DNA from: Bacteroidetes bacterium UKL13-3
GTDB lineage: Bacteria; Bacteroidota; Bacteroidia; UKL13-3
DNA length: 64,000 bases
Assembly (NCBI GenBank): GCA_001602415.1
Contig: CP012155.1
Location: 2,040,223-2,104,222 of the forward strand
Reading direction: 5' to 3'
Shown: one piece after another, positions 1 through 8,911 of the stretch
Layout: every line of letters starts with the position of its first letter
Position numbering within the stretch: the first letter of the stretch is position 1
Position numbers and translations under genes: made by a program
Notes under the pieces: generated by a model
Seen by the model: only the letters and a program-made list of their open reading frames with translations
What the model was told of the DNA's origin: nothing
Database searches by the model: none

Positions 1-261
1 TCACGGTTATATTGGTTAAGCAAAAATGTTTTTAAACACGATATTGGTGCTCAAACGATTTCAACCATTCCTTTTATTCGATCGGTTAACCAAAACTTTT
101 ACGGGCTGGGTGTAAACCCTCAAACCGATGAGTTGTATATTAGCGATGCCAAAGATTTTGTACAGCAATCGGTTATTCAGCGGTACCGAAAAAATGGTAC
201 TTTTAGTGGAGAATTCAAAGCTGGAATTATTACTGGTGATTTTTACTTCTATTACCCATGA
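1..261 (+). CDS. C-terminal end of a YncE-like surface beta-propeller protein (partial)
   Basis: The window opens inside a plus-strand reading frame whose last 86 codons are visible and which ends with TGA at 259-261. The end contains phrases such as FYGLGVNPQTDELYISDAKD and GTFSGEFKAGIITGDFYF. A repeated pattern of period-specific glycines, DELYISDA and a final G-G-F strand is typical of the last blades of the YncE/DUF5074-type beta-propellers that Bacteroidota place on the cell surface, often beside TonB receptors. The N-terminal part and any signal peptide lie outside the window. Its stop overlaps the start of the next gene by four bases (ATGA), so the two are probably co-translated. The family call is by pattern only; the direction and frame are sure. 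Confidence 0.6.
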   Translation, partial: SRLYWLSKNVFKHDIGAQTISTIPFIRSVNQNFYGLGVNPQTDELYISDAKDFVQQSVIQRYRKNGTFSGEFKAGIITGDFYFYYP

Positions 262-428
262 GGGCACAACAACAAGGTTCTAAATTACCGTCTCGGGAAG
301 AGATGATTGAGGGTATACATTACTACATTAACGAAAATGGGTATTGGGTATTTACCGAAACATACCACAAGTTAAGAGGGTATTGTTGCGGGAATGGCTG
401 CAAACACTGTCCATTTAAACCAGACTAA
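258..428 (+). CDS. DUF5522 family cysteine-rich mini-protein
   Basis: This is a 56-residue protein. Its ATG at 258 overlaps the previous stop in an ATGA junction. The core reads HYYINENGYWVFTETYH followed by RGYCCGNGCKHCPF. The block of aromatic residues and the four cysteines in CC-x3-C-x2-C match the small DUF5522 family of Bacteroidota and some Proteobacteria, and suggest a bound metal ion or iron-sulfur cluster. The function of the family is unknown to me. The length and the position of the C-terminal cysteine knuckle are as expected, so it looks complete. The next gene, murI, begins 79 bases downstream in the same direction. Confidence 0.8.
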   Translation: MRAQQQGSKLPSREEMIEGIHYYINENGYWVFTETYHKLRGYCCGNGCKHCPFKPD

Positions 429-507
429 CTTACAACCTTTCATCCGAATTATTTTCCAATCAAAAATCGTCATTCTCAAATCTCAACTTCTTCCTTATCT
501 TCGGTGC

Positions 508-1341
508 ATGCAAGCAGGACCAATCGGAATATTTGATTCAGGCTATGGTGGATTAACCGTTTTAAAGGAAATAACAGCAACATTGCCGCAATATGATTAT
601 GTTTATTTAGGCGATAACGCACGTGCTCCTTATGGCACCCGTTCATTCGAAACCATTTACCATTACACACTCGAATGTGTGGAGCAGTTATTTGATAAGG
701 GTTGCCCATTAATCATATTAGCATGTAATACGGCTTCAGCAAGAGCTCTTCGCACCATTCAACAAAAAAACTTACCACTTATTGATCCAGATAAAAGAGT
801 ATTGGGTATTATCCGTCCAACAGCCGAAGTAGTTGGTAATTATACCCAAACAAACCATGTTGGTGTGGTAGGAACCAGCGGAACTATTGCTTCCGAATCA
901 TATGTTATTGAAATTGAAAAAATGTTTCCCGAGGTAAACGTATTTCAAGAAGCTTGTCCAATGTGGGTACCTTTAGTAGAGAATAATGAGATGAACAATG
1001 CAGGTGCAGACTTTTTTGTAAAACAACATATTGATAACCTCTTAAATCAATCCAGCTCCATTGATACCATTTTGTTGGGTTGCACACATTATCCATTGTT
1101 AATTGACAGCATTCGAAAACATACACCTTCCAACGTAAAGTTACTCTCACAAGGAAAGATTGTGGCCGATAGTTTAGCAGAGTATTTACAAAGCCATGTA
1201 AATATGGAGCAACATTTAACCAAAGGTGGTTCGCGCAAGTTTTACACAACAGATAACCCTGAAAATTTTGATGAACATGGAACACTCTTTTACGGAGCGC
1301 CTTTGCATTCAGAACATATAGAACTTAAAACGAGTATTTAA
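508..1341 (+). CDS. murI: glutamate racemase
   Basis: MurI interconverts L- and D-glutamate, supplying D-Glu for the peptidoglycan stem peptide in the cytoplasm. The 277-residue protein starts with PIGIFDSGYGGLTVLKEI, the substrate-binding Asp-Ser motif of the family. It has both catalytic cysteines, in LACNTASARALR and LGCTHYPLL, and the YLGDNARAPYG loop. The frame stays open upstream to an ATG at 394. That extension has no family match and overlaps the DUF5522 gene, so I chose the ATG at 508, giving MQAGPIGIFDSG, a normal family start and length. It is followed by a heptamer array and then a convergent gene. It acts with the other wall genes of this window (glmM, dapD, murF-alr). Confidence 0.95.
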   Translation: MQAGPIGIFDSGYGGLTVLKEITATLPQYDYVYLGDNARAPYGTRSFETIYHYTLECVEQLFDKGCPLIILACNTASARALRTIQQKNLPLIDPDKRVLGIIRPTAEVVGNYTQTNHVGVVGTSGTIASESYVIEIEKMFPEVNVFQEACPMWVPLVENNEMNNAGADFFVKQHIDNLLNQSSSIDTILLGCTHYPLLIDSIRKHTPSNVKLLSQGKIVADSLAEYLQSHVNMEQHLTKGGSRKFYTTDNPENFDEHGTLFYGAPLHSEHIELKTSI

Positions 1342-1360
1342 GGAAAAGATTATTGAATAT

Positions 1361-1404
1361 CCAACCTCGAGCATCATGCATCGAGTATCAAGTATCGAGT
1401 ATCG
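1361..1404. repeat. degenerate 7-bp tandem array (unit CGAGTAT)
   Basis: In the gap between murI and the RidA gene the bases fall into consecutive 7-mers: CCAACCT, CGAGCAT, CATGCAT, CGAGTAT, CAAGTAT, CGAGTAT. The 10-mer ATCGAGTATC occurs at 1380 and 1394, and its reverse complement recurs in another gap at 13925-13934. The period is seen directly. Any function is unknown. Confidence 0.7.
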
Positions 1405-1409
1405 CTCCC

Positions 1410-1832
1410 CTAACCAACCGTAGCAACTACTTTTAATTCAATGGCTATGGGTGTAGGCAAACAGTTAATTTCGAGTGTGGTACGGCACGGAGGATTTTCG
1501 GCAAAATATTCAGCCCATAGTTTATTATAAGTTGGGAAATCATCTTTCATGTTAGTTAAAAAAACTGTTACATCAACAATTTGATTCCAACTGCTACCGC
1601 TATCTTCCAAAATAAGGTTCACATTGTTAAACACACTGCGAACCTGTGTTTCGATATCATATGATGCGATAGTTCCATTATCATTCAATTCCACTCCCGG
1701 AATTTTTTTGGTTCCTTTTTCGCGCGGACCAACTCCTGATAAAAACAACAAATTACCCACACGTTTGGCATGTGGATACAATCCCACCGGTTCAGGTGCT
1801 TTACTTGAGTGAATAGAAGTTTCGTTTGTCAT
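1410..1832 (-). CDS. RidA/YjgF family deaminase, probably 2-aminomuconate deaminase type
   Basis: This is a 140-residue RidA-superfamily protein, a trimeric cytosolic enamine/imine deaminase fold. It contains SKAPEPVGLYPHAKRVGNLL, LFLSGVGPR, VFNNVNLILEDSGSSW, VDVTVFLTNM and PCRTTLEINCLPTPIAIELK. The Arg of CRTT and the late Glu of the AIELK strand are the usual catalytic-site residues. The PVGLYPHA start and LPTPIAIE end resemble the 2-aminomuconate deaminase subgroup of the 2-nitrobenzoate/kynurenine route, more than the general RidA housekeeping type. No other gene of that pathway is in the window, so the substrate is an inference. I start it at the ATG giving MTNETS; an upstream in-frame ATG adds eight residues with no family support. 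Confidence 0.85.
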   Translation of the reverse strand: MTNETSIHSSKAPEPVGLYPHAKRVGNLLFLSGVGPREKGTKKIPGVELNDNGTIASYDIETQVRSVFNNVNLILEDSGSSWNQIVDVTVFLTNMKDDFPTYNKLWAEYFAENPPCRTTLEINCLPTPIAIELKVVATVG

Positions 1833-1913
1833 GAATAAAGCTGTTAATGGTTGCAAAAATGCATATTTCTGAACGAATTATATTCGTGTTCACTAAAATT
1901 TATATCTTGCCGT

Positions 1914-2693
1914 ATGCATCCTATTTTATTCGACTTCGGTTCCATCAAAGTATACAGCTATGGTTTTTGCATTATGCTGGGTGCTTTATTCGGTTACTTT
2001 TATGCCTTAAAGCACGCTAAAACAATTGGACTTACTTCCGTTCATATTTCTGAAATGACGCTACTTATTATCATTGCGTCTTACATTGGTGGAAAGGTTT
2101 TTTTATGGTTTAGCGATTGGAGCTATTACATGCAAAATCCAGCAAAAATGATTGAACTCAATGGAAATGGGGTTGTGTTTTATGGCTCCTTTATTTTTTG
2201 CATCACTGGTTTATTTGCTTTTTTCAATTTCAGAAAAGTGAAGGCGGCTCCCATTTTTGACGTATTAGCTGTATGCACCGCAATTGTTCATGGGTTTGGC
2301 AAAATCGGTTGTTTTTTGGCAGGTTGCTGTCATGGTAAAGTATGTTCAGCCGCTATGGGCGTTGTATACCACAATCCGCTGAGTCAGGCTCAACCGTTGG
2401 ATAATCCGTTGTACCCTGTTCCGCTCATCGATGCTACCATCATATTTAGTGCAGCTTTGTTTTTAATTTGGTATGGTAAACGTAAACAATTTGCAGGTGA
2501 GCTTATGCTATGGTATATTTTCATCTATTCAACCGCACGCTTTTTTACCGAATTTTTAAGAGGTGATGACGACCGCGGATTTATTGGCCCATTAAGTCAA
2601 TCGCAATGGGTGAGTATAGGTTTACTGATATTGGCAGTGATTATTTACTGGGTGATGAGGAAAAATGTTGCCTCGCCCACGCATCACAAATAA
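1914..2693 (+). CDS. lgt: prolipoprotein diacylglyceryl transferase
   Basis: Lgt transfers diacylglycerol from phosphatidylglycerol to the lipobox cysteine of prolipoproteins in the inner membrane. The 259-residue protein begins MHPILFDFGSIKVYSYG, the family start, and has about seven hydrophobic helices. The signature region reads HGFGKIGCFLAGCCHGK, the variant with CxxxCCxG found in Bacteroidota in place of the E. coli GRIGNFxNxE form. The region YSTARFFTEFLRGDD carries the conserved late Arg-Glu. The ATG at 1914 replaces an upstream in-frame start at 1851 that would add 21 unmatched residues. Its last 53 bases overlap the end of the convergent RNA methyltransferase gene. Several lipoproteins in this window are likely substrates. 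Confidence 0.9.
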   Translation: MHPILFDFGSIKVYSYGFCIMLGALFGYFYALKHAKTIGLTSVHISEMTLLIIIASYIGGKVFLWFSDWSYYMQNPAKMIELNGNGVVFYGSFIFCITGLFAFFNFRKVKAAPIFDVLAVCTAIVHGFGKIGCFLAGCCHGKVCSAAMGVVYHNPLSQAQPLDNPLYPVPLIDATIIFSAALFLIWYGKRKQFAGELMLWYIFIYSTARFFTEFLRGDDDRGFIGPLSQSQWVSIGLLILAVIIYWVMRKNVASPTHHK

Positions 2694-3402
2694 TAGCTGT
2701 AGCAATTCCTGCATTCAATGATTCGGCTTCACCAACACGAGGAATGGTGATTGGATGTGAAATATATTTCATGAGTGAGGTATCAATACCGGAGCCTTCG
2801 TTTCCAATGAGTAAAAAACCATGTTTGGGGAAAGCTGTTTGGTATAAATTTTCACCAGCCATAACAGCTCCATAAACTGGTAATGCATTCTGGGCAAAAA
2901 AGGTTTCTAACGATGCATACAGCACCTGGACGCGCGAAAATGAACCCATTGTTGCTTGTATTACTTTAGGATTATACACATCAACACTATCATTGGAACA
3001 AATAATATTACGAATGCCATACCAATCGGCAATTCGAATAATTGTACCCAAATTACCCGGATCTTGCAACGTATCAAGCACAATAGAAAATTGAGTGTGC
3101 AAATGTTCCATTGACGCTTGCTGTTGAGGCAAGTGTGCAAGTGCCAAAACTTGTTGAGGTGTTTGCAAAAAACTAATTTGTTTGAGTTGCTGCTCGGTAA
3201 CCTCAACCTTATCAACATCCTGAAACAATCTTTCGTTCGCTTCGAGCCAATTACGGGTTGCAAATAGGCTTTTAAGGGTTATTTTTGAATTTGGTAGTTC
3301 GGCAATCATTTTGGCTCCTTCAATAACAAAAAGGCCCAATTCTTGTCTGCTCCGTTTATCTTTTAATGATTGTATCAGTTTGGCTGTAGCCTTAGTTAAC
3401 AT
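2641..3402 (-). CDS. TrmH/SpoU family RNA 2'-O-methyltransferase
   Basis: This 253-residue protein has the two-domain layout of RlmB/TrmH-type ribose methyltransferases. The N-terminal substrate-binding part contains DKRSRQELGLFVIEGAKMI. The C-terminal SPOUT knot has the three motifs DTLQDPGNLGTIIRIADWYG, LLIGNEGSGID and ITIPRVGEAESLNAGIATAI. It should use S-adenosylmethionine to methylate rRNA or tRNA; the exact site cannot be told from sequence alone. The likely start is MLTKATAKL at 3402; an upstream in-frame ATG at 3444 would lie inside the divergent Omp85 gene. Its 3' end overlaps lgt by 53 bases and its start region overlaps the next gene, an unusually tight packing on opposite strands. 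Confidence 0.9.
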   Translation of the reverse strand: MLTKATAKLIQSLKDKRSRQELGLFVIEGAKMIAELPNSKITLKSLFATRNWLEANERLFQDVDKVEVTEQQLKQISFLQTPQQVLALAHLPQQQASMEHLHTQFSIVLDTLQDPGNLGTIIRIADWYGIRNIICSNDSVDVYNPKVIQATMGSFSRVQVLYASLETFFAQNALPVYGAVMAGENLYQTAFPKHGFLLIGNEGSGIDTSLMKYISHPITIPRVGEAESLNAGIATAIICDAWARQHFSSSPSK

Positions 3403-5725
3403 ATATCGTTGGTTATTACGTGGAATCCTAATTTTAGTGGCCACTGCATTTTTTAGCGCTTGCAGTGTAAAAAAATACCTTAACGAGGATCAATCTTTTT
3501 TGGTTAAAAACAAAGTTGAGATAGAAAAACCATTTACCAAAGAAATTGAGAGAAATATTACCAAGTATTATCGACTAAAGCCTAATCGTAAATTTTTACT
3601 GTTTCTAAATAGCCGACCATACTTTTATTTTATGGGATCACGAGGGAAAGATAATTGGTGGAAACGATTTGAGCGAAACTCATTGGGTGAACCTCCGGCA
3701 TTGGTTGATTCGCTCTATTTACAAGCCACCACCCAAAGTTTTAAAAACTACTTGCGTAATATGGGTTATTATTATCCTGATATTACCTATTCAGTTAAAG
3801 TGAACAAACGTAAAAAGGCTACTGTAACGTATGATGTAAAACTAAACAAACGTTACTTTTTTGGAGAGTACGACTTGCAGATATCCGATAAGGATATTTA
3901 CGACTTGGTGAGTAAAAACATGAAAGAAAGTTTTATTCGCACAGGCTATGGGTTTAAAACCGAAATGCTCCTCAAAGAGCAAGATCGATTGGTAACATTG
4001 CTTCACAACAACGGCTATTTTGCCATTAGCAAAGATTTTGTGGATTTTGATGCCGATACGAGTTCTCCGGATGGATTTGTAAAATTGGGATTATCCATAA
4101 GTAACAAAGAAGATACCATCACGCACAAAAAATATTACATCAAAGAAGTAACTGTTGATGTTGATAAAAGTATACTTAGCAATCAGTCGAGCCTATCAGG
4201 AAATGAACTAAAACCCGATACCATTACCATTGATAGTATCCACTACAACATGGGGCAGTATAAATTAAATCCAAATGTATTAGGACGAAATATTCAGTTT
4301 GAACCCGGAGAAGTTTACGCTCAGCAAAAATTTAACAGAACATATTCGCGCCTTTCCGACCTATCCATTTTTCGATTCATCAACATCCAAACTCGAACTT
4401 CTGAAACAAAGGATAGTGGTTTTGTTAATTATAACATCAAGCTCATTCCATCTGTAAAATACGCTTTCACACTCGAACCGCAAGCCATAACATCGGATCA
4501 AAACAATACCATTACCAACCAAAACTCTCGCAATTATGGTGTGGCAATGTTGGCCCAGTATACCAATCGCAATATTTTCAGAAATGCAGAAATATTTCAA
4601 CTTAGTTTCCGTTCGTCTTTTGAAGCACAAGGCAGCAGGAATACAAGTGGATTTTTTAATGCTACTGAGCAAAGTATTACTGCTAGTATTATAATGCCTC
4701 GTATTTTACTTTTTCCTTCATTTGATCGAAGCACCATTTTTCAGAACACCCGCACCATTATCAGTACATCGGCAATTTATGAAGTAAATGTAAATTATAG
4801 GCGCACCGTATTTACCTCAGGACTGAATTATCAATTCAATAAAAAGCTTGTCTCGTTTAATTTTGCTCCTGCCGAAATCTCTTTTATACGCAGCGAGATT
4901 ATTGACCAAACATTAGCAGAGCAGAGCGAAAAAGATATCTTTCTACAAAACCTCTTTTCAAACAACCTCATTTTAAACTCTCGTATAGGTCTAGTATACA
5001 GCAATAAACCAATTGCCAAAGGACTCAGTTTTATTTACCTTAAATGGGATGCACTCGAAATTGCAGGAAACTTATTAACCGCAATTAACGCAGCACTAGG
5101 CACACCCAAAAGTGATGACGGAACATACAAAATTGCTGGTGTAAAGTATTTTCAGTACGCTAAAACGGCAATTGATTTTAGGTACAATACCATTTATGAT
5201 GAGAATAATGCAACGGTATTCAGGTTGTTCACAGGTGTTGCAATACCCTATGGTAATACCCCCGAATTTGTTCCGTTTGAGCGGAGATTTTTTACGGGTG
5301 GAGTAAACAGCTTGCGCGCTTGGCGTCCGCGCTCTATAGGCCCGGGCTCGTTTGCCCAGAAAGATCAATTGGATTTTTCGGGAGAAATTAAACTTGAAGC
5401 CAATGCAGAATTTCGATTTAATTTATACAATAAATGGCTGGAAGGAGCTGTTTTTACCGATGCAGGAAATGTATGGGCTGTTAAGGACGATTTAAAAAGC
5501 CCCGGAGCTAACTTTCGATTTAAAGATTTTTACAAATCGGTTGCTTGGGATGCAGGTGTGGGATTGCGACTTAACCTGAGTATTTTTATTATCCGCTTCG
5601 ACTTTGCTGTTCCGTTGCATGATCCAACATTTGTTGAATCGGAAAGGTGGGTTATAAAAAAGATTGACAGCAATTGGTTGTTGAATAACACTAACTTTAA
5701 CTTCGGAATTGGGTATCCATTTTAA
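3380..5725 (+). CDS. BamA/TamA family outer-membrane assembly lipoprotein
   Basis: This is a large Omp85-superfamily protein. It begins with a lipoprotein signal (a hydrophobic stretch ending FFSAC, cysteine near residue 28), then a periplasmic part with POTRA-like segments, and a C-terminal 16-strand barrel of the bacterial surface antigen type. The barrel contains FFTGGVNSLRAWRPRSIGPG, the loop-6 R-x-W/F-x-P-like motif of the superfamily, and ends on an aromatic residue (GIGYPF). Lipidated TamA-like proteins of this type are common in Bacteroidota, but a precise role in inserting outer-membrane proteins is inferred. No ATG lies near the signal peptide. A TTG at 3380 gives the best signal; the first ATG, at 3311, is deep inside the opposite gene. 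About 781 residues. Confidence 0.85.
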   Translation: MAVALVNIYRWLLRGILILVATAFFSACSVKKYLNEDQSFLVKNKVEIEKPFTKEIERNITKYYRLKPNRKFLLFLNSRPYFYFMGSRGKDNWWKRFERNSLGEPPALVDSLYLQATTQSFKNYLRNMGYYYPDITYSVKVNKRKKATVTYDVKLNKRYFFGEYDLQISDKDIYDLVSKNMKESFIRTGYGFKTEMLLKEQDRLVTLLHNNGYFAISKDFVDFDADTSSPDGFVKLGLSISNKEDTITHKKYYIKEVTVDVDKSILSNQSSLSGNELKPDTITIDSIHYNMGQYKLNPNVLGRNIQFEPGEVYAQQKFNRTYSRLSDLSIFRFINIQTRTSETKDSGFVNYNIKLIPSVKYAFTLEPQAITSDQNNTITNQNSRNYGVAMLAQYTNRNIFRNAEIFQLSFRSSFEAQGSRNTSGFFNATEQSITASIIMPRILLFPSFDRSTIFQNTRTIISTSAIYEVNVNYRRTVFTSGLNYQFNKKLVSFNFAPAEISFIRSEIIDQTLAEQSEKDIFLQNLFSNNLILNSRIGLVYSNKPIAKGLSFIYLKWDALEIAGNLLTAINAALGTPKSDDGTYKIAGVKYFQYAKTAIDFRYNTIYDENNATVFRLFTGVAIPYGNTPEFVPFERRFFTGGVNSLRAWRPRSIGPGSFAQKDQLDFSGEIKLEANAEFRFNLYNKWLEGAVFTDAGNVWAVKDDLKSPGANFRFKDFYKSVAWDAGVGLRLNLSIFIIRFDFAVPLHDPTFVESERWVIKKIDSNWLLNNTNFNFGIGYPF

Positions 5726-5762
5726 GCTGTTAGTTTCCTGTTCTCTTAATTCTTACCCCCTT

Positions 5763-6263
5763 CTATTCCATCACCAGCATTACTTGGTTTTTATCTACCG
5801 CTACTTTTGTAGCAACGGCAATCTTCTTCACTACACCCTCGCCTGTTGCTTTAATTACATTTTCCATTTTCATGGCTTCCAATACCAACAATCCATCCCC
5901 TTTTTTCACCGATTGCCCCTCTTCTACCAAAATGCGCAATACTAAACCTGGCATAGGAGCTTTTACCTCATTTACTTTGTTCGCTACCATCTTATCCATA
6001 CCTAGTTGTTTGAGCAGTGCATCGTACTGATCTTCGATAGCAACAACTTGTTTTTGTCCGTTAACCATCAACGTCAATTGTTTTCCGGTTTCATCTTTTC
6101 CCAACAACTCAAGGGTGTATGATTGATGATTCAAAATGACATGGTATTTATTTGGAGCAATGGTTACCCAATCGGAAACAACTGCCTTACCATTGAGCTT
6201 AACTTCTTCTTTGTTGAAATCAACTGCAAAAACAGAATCGTTATTAACTTTTAGTGTGATCAT
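5763..6263 (-). CDS. biotin carboxyl carrier protein (biotinyl-domain subunit)
   Basis: The 166-residue protein ends in a biotinyl domain with the biotinylation motif VLEAMKMEN (lysine near residue 132), preceded by VKAPMPGLVLRILVEEGQSV. The N-terminal half looks like the short beta-rich region seen in carrier subunits of acyl-CoA or decarboxylase-type biotin enzymes. In Bacteroidota this gene normally sits beside a carboxylase or carboxyltransferase gene of a propionyl-CoA or methylmalonyl-CoA type enzyme. Here the neighbours are the TamA-like gene and a peptidase, so the partner must be elsewhere and the exact enzyme cannot be named. The protein would need a biotin ligase for activation. 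It is convergent with the gene to its left. Confidence 0.88.
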   Translation of the reverse strand: MITLKVNNDSVFAVDFNKEEVKLNGKAVVSDWVTIAPNKYHVILNHQSYTLELLGKDETGKQLTLMVNGQKQVVAIEDQYDALLKQLGMDKMVANKVNEVKAPMPGLVLRILVEEGQSVKKGDGLLVLEAMKMENVIKATGEGVVKKIAVATKVAVDKNQVMLVME

Positions 6264-6310
6264 TTTACTATTCGTTCGAAAATTACTTACTTGGTGCCAA
6301 ATTTAACTAC

Positions 6311-8896
6311 ATGAGAATTTTCCCAATTACGTTTATTCTGACATCTTTATTTTTAGGTGGCTGCAAAGTAAACAAAAACAACACATCTGCCAACCAACCT
6401 GAATCAAGAATTTTACAAGAAATAACTGTTACCGAAACTAGAAAAACACAATCTTCACCTTACAGAGAAAGTCACTCACGCAAGTTTGACCTCATTCATA
6501 CGGTTTTGCACCTGAGTTTCGACTACAACAAACAGCATGTTTTAGGAAAGGCAGTTCTTACCTTAACACCTTATTTTTATGATCAGAAAGTGCTGGAGTT
6601 GGATGCTAAAAATTTTATCATCCATCGTGTGGCTTTGCTCGGAAAAGATACTGTTTCTATTCCATTTACATATGATGAAAAAGTAATCAGAATTGACTTT
6701 AAACAAGCATTCACTAAAAAAGACACTTTCAATATCTATCTAGACTATACTGCTCGTCCCAACGAAATTACACAAGAAGGAAGTGCTGCCATTACTGATG
6801 CTAAAGGCTTGTATTTTATCAATCCGCTCAAAACAGAAGTTGATAAACCACGGCAAATATGGAGTCAGGGCGAAACGCAATCAAACTCGGGTTGGTTTCC
6901 AACCATTGATTACCCGAATGAGCGCATGACTCAGGAGTTGTATCTTACAGTAGATGCAGCTGATATTACCTTATCAAACGGATTGTTGGTGTATTCGAAA
7001 AACAATTCCAACAACACCCGCACTGATTATTGGTCGCAAAAGTTACCTGCAGCTCCTTACCTTACTATGATAGCCATTGGAGAATTTGCGGAGACTCGTG
7101 ATTTTTGGAGAGATTCGATTGAAGTAAATTATTACTTAGAAAAAGCCTACCAACCATACGCTAACCTTATTTTTGGAAGCACACCCGAAATGATGGAATG
7201 TTTTTCCAAACGATTAGGAGTTGATTATCCATGGGAGAAATTTTCGCAAATTGTGGTTCGTGACTTTGTAAGTGGAGCCATGGAAAACACATCTGCAGTA
7301 GTGCATTTTGATTTGGTGCAACATGATTCCAGAGAGCATCTTGATAACCCTTGGGAAGATATCATTGCACACGAGTTATTCCACCATTGGTTTGGTGATT
7401 TGGTAACATGCGAATCGTGGTCAAACATTCCCTTAAACGAATCGTTTGCAACTTATGGCGAATATATTTGGAACGAATATAAGTACGGTAAGATGGCTGC
7501 TGATTGCGACTTTGACGAAAATTTAAAACAATACCTTCGCCAAAAATCAGCTCACAAAAAAGACTTAATTCGTTTTCACTGCCGCACACAAGAAGACATG
7601 TTTGATGTAGTGAGTTACCAAAAGGGAAGTCGCGTATTGCACATGTTGCGCAATTATGTGGGAGATGATGCCTTTTTTGCAGCGCTAAAGTTGTATCTCA
7701 CAAATAACAAATTTAAGAGTGTTGAAATACATAATTTACGACTAGCATTCGAAGAAGTTACTGGAGAAGATTTAAACTGGTTTTTTAATCAATGGTTCCT
7801 TAACCATGGACACCCAGCTTTAGATGTGGTATATGCATACAATGAACAGCACAATACCGTTAAGGTAACTGTAAAACAAATACACGACACCGTTGAATTA
7901 GGCGTGTACAAACTACCCGTTGCTATTGATGTATACAGCAATGGTAAAACTACTCAACATAAAGTTTGGGTTGACAAAGCTGAATGGACCGCAGTTTTTG
8001 AGGCAGATGCGCCAATTGACCTTACAAATTTTGATGCAGATAAACAATTGTTGGCGGTGATTACTGAAAACAAAACAACAAAAGAATATGAATACCAACT
8101 TGACAATGCGCCACTATACTTAGATAAAGCCGAAGCCGTTGATGCAATAATTGAAAACAAACCTGAGGGATTAACACCTAAGCTGGAACAACAAATTAAT
8201 AGCCTTATTAATCATTCGTTCTATGGATTGAGAGAGTTAGGTATTGACTTATTAATGGCACTACCCGACACGTTTCACTATGTTTTCGAAAAACAATTGG
8301 TGAACATGGCAACACAGGACCCTAAAGCATCGGTGCGCACAAATGCCATCGAAGCCCTGAGTGAATTAGAAACCAATAAATTTGAGCCAATATTTATAAA
8401 AGCCACCCAAGATTCAGCATACAGTGTTGTTGCAGCAGCCATTTCAGCATTAGCAGATAAACAGGGTAATACAGCGTTAAAATATGCTAAAGGTTATTTA
8501 CAAACCCGCAATAAAGTTTTTCAAATGCGCTTATCTTCTGTTATTGCACAATACGGAACGGATGATTATACCAACTATTTCCAGCAACAGTTACAGAGCG
8601 CAGGACATTACGCTTACCCAATGTTGAACAATTATATAGTATATCTTAAAAAGCAAGATTCAACAATGTTACTCAACGCTAAACCAGCTTTAACAAAATG
8701 GTATCAAGCCAATAAAAAGAGTGTATTCAAAAATGTTATTGAAAACCTTAAAACACCTTACACCGAAAAATATAACGAAGCATCTAATGCCTTAAAAAGC
8801 AAGAAACTCAACGAAGCTGATAAAATAAAGTGGACTGCACAACAACAAGCTGCGTTATCAATGATTAATCACATTACAGAGATTACCAACGATTGA
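6311..8896 (+). CDS. M1 family aminopeptidase lipoprotein
   Basis: This is an 861-residue zinc metallopeptidase of the M1 (aminopeptidase N/LTA4 hydrolase) family. It starts with a lipoprotein signal (LFLGGCK, cysteine at 18), so it should act in the periplasm or on the outer membrane. The substrate-binding SGAMENTS motif is near residue 320. The zinc site HELFHHWFGD is near 354, with the third ligand glutamate in NESFATYGEY about 20 residues later. The last third has HEAT-like helical repeats (KASVRTNAIEALSELE, SVVAAAISALAD), common in bacterial members. It should remove N-terminal residues from peptides for nutrition or turnover. It stands alone between two reverse-strand genes. Confidence 0.93.
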   Translation: MRIFPITFILTSLFLGGCKVNKNNTSANQPESRILQEITVTETRKTQSSPYRESHSRKFDLIHTVLHLSFDYNKQHVLGKAVLTLTPYFYDQKVLELDAKNFIIHRVALLGKDTVSIPFTYDEKVIRIDFKQAFTKKDTFNIYLDYTARPNEITQEGSAAITDAKGLYFINPLKTEVDKPRQIWSQGETQSNSGWFPTIDYPNERMTQELYLTVDAADITLSNGLLVYSKNNSNNTRTDYWSQKLPAAPYLTMIAIGEFAETRDFWRDSIEVNYYLEKAYQPYANLIFGSTPEMMECFSKRLGVDYPWEKFSQIVVRDFVSGAMENTSAVVHFDLVQHDSREHLDNPWEDIIAHELFHHWFGDLVTCESWSNIPLNESFATYGEYIWNEYKYGKMAADCDFDENLKQYLRQKSAHKKDLIRFHCRTQEDMFDVVSYQKGSRVLHMLRNYVGDDAFFAALKLYLTNNKFKSVEIHNLRLAFEEVTGEDLNWFFNQWFLNHGHPALDVVYAYNEQHNTVKVTVKQIHDTVELGVYKLPVAIDVYSNGKTTQHKVWVDKAEWTAVFEADAPIDLTNFDADKQLLAVITENKTTKEYEYQLDNAPLYLDKAEAVDAIIENKPEGLTPKLEQQINSLINHSFYGLRELGIDLLMALPDTFHYVFEKQLVNMATQDPKASVRTNAIEALSELETNKFEPIFIKATQDSAYSVVAAAISALADKQGNTALKYAKGYLQTRNKVFQMRLSSVIAQYGTDDYTNYFQQQLQSAGHYAYPMLNNYIVYLKKQDSTMLLNAKPALTKWYQANKKSVFKNVIENLKTPYTEKYNEASNALKSKKLNEADKIKWTAQQQAALSMINHITEITND

Positions 8897-8911
8897 TGAA
8901 CTTCTGCAAAT

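Noticed and set aside
394-507. Upstream extension of murI to the ATG at 394
   Set aside because: The extra 38 residues match nothing, overlap the DUF5522 gene, and the family starts at the GIFDSG region.
905-1285. 126-codon open frame on the minus strand
   Set aside because: It is the shadow of murI; the residue composition is not protein-like.
1361-1404. CRISPR array
   Set aside because: The repeated units are 7 bp with no spacers, and no cas gene is in the window.
5709-5945. Plus-strand open frame of 78 codons
   Set aside because: It is antisense to the biotin carrier gene and has no recognisable domain.
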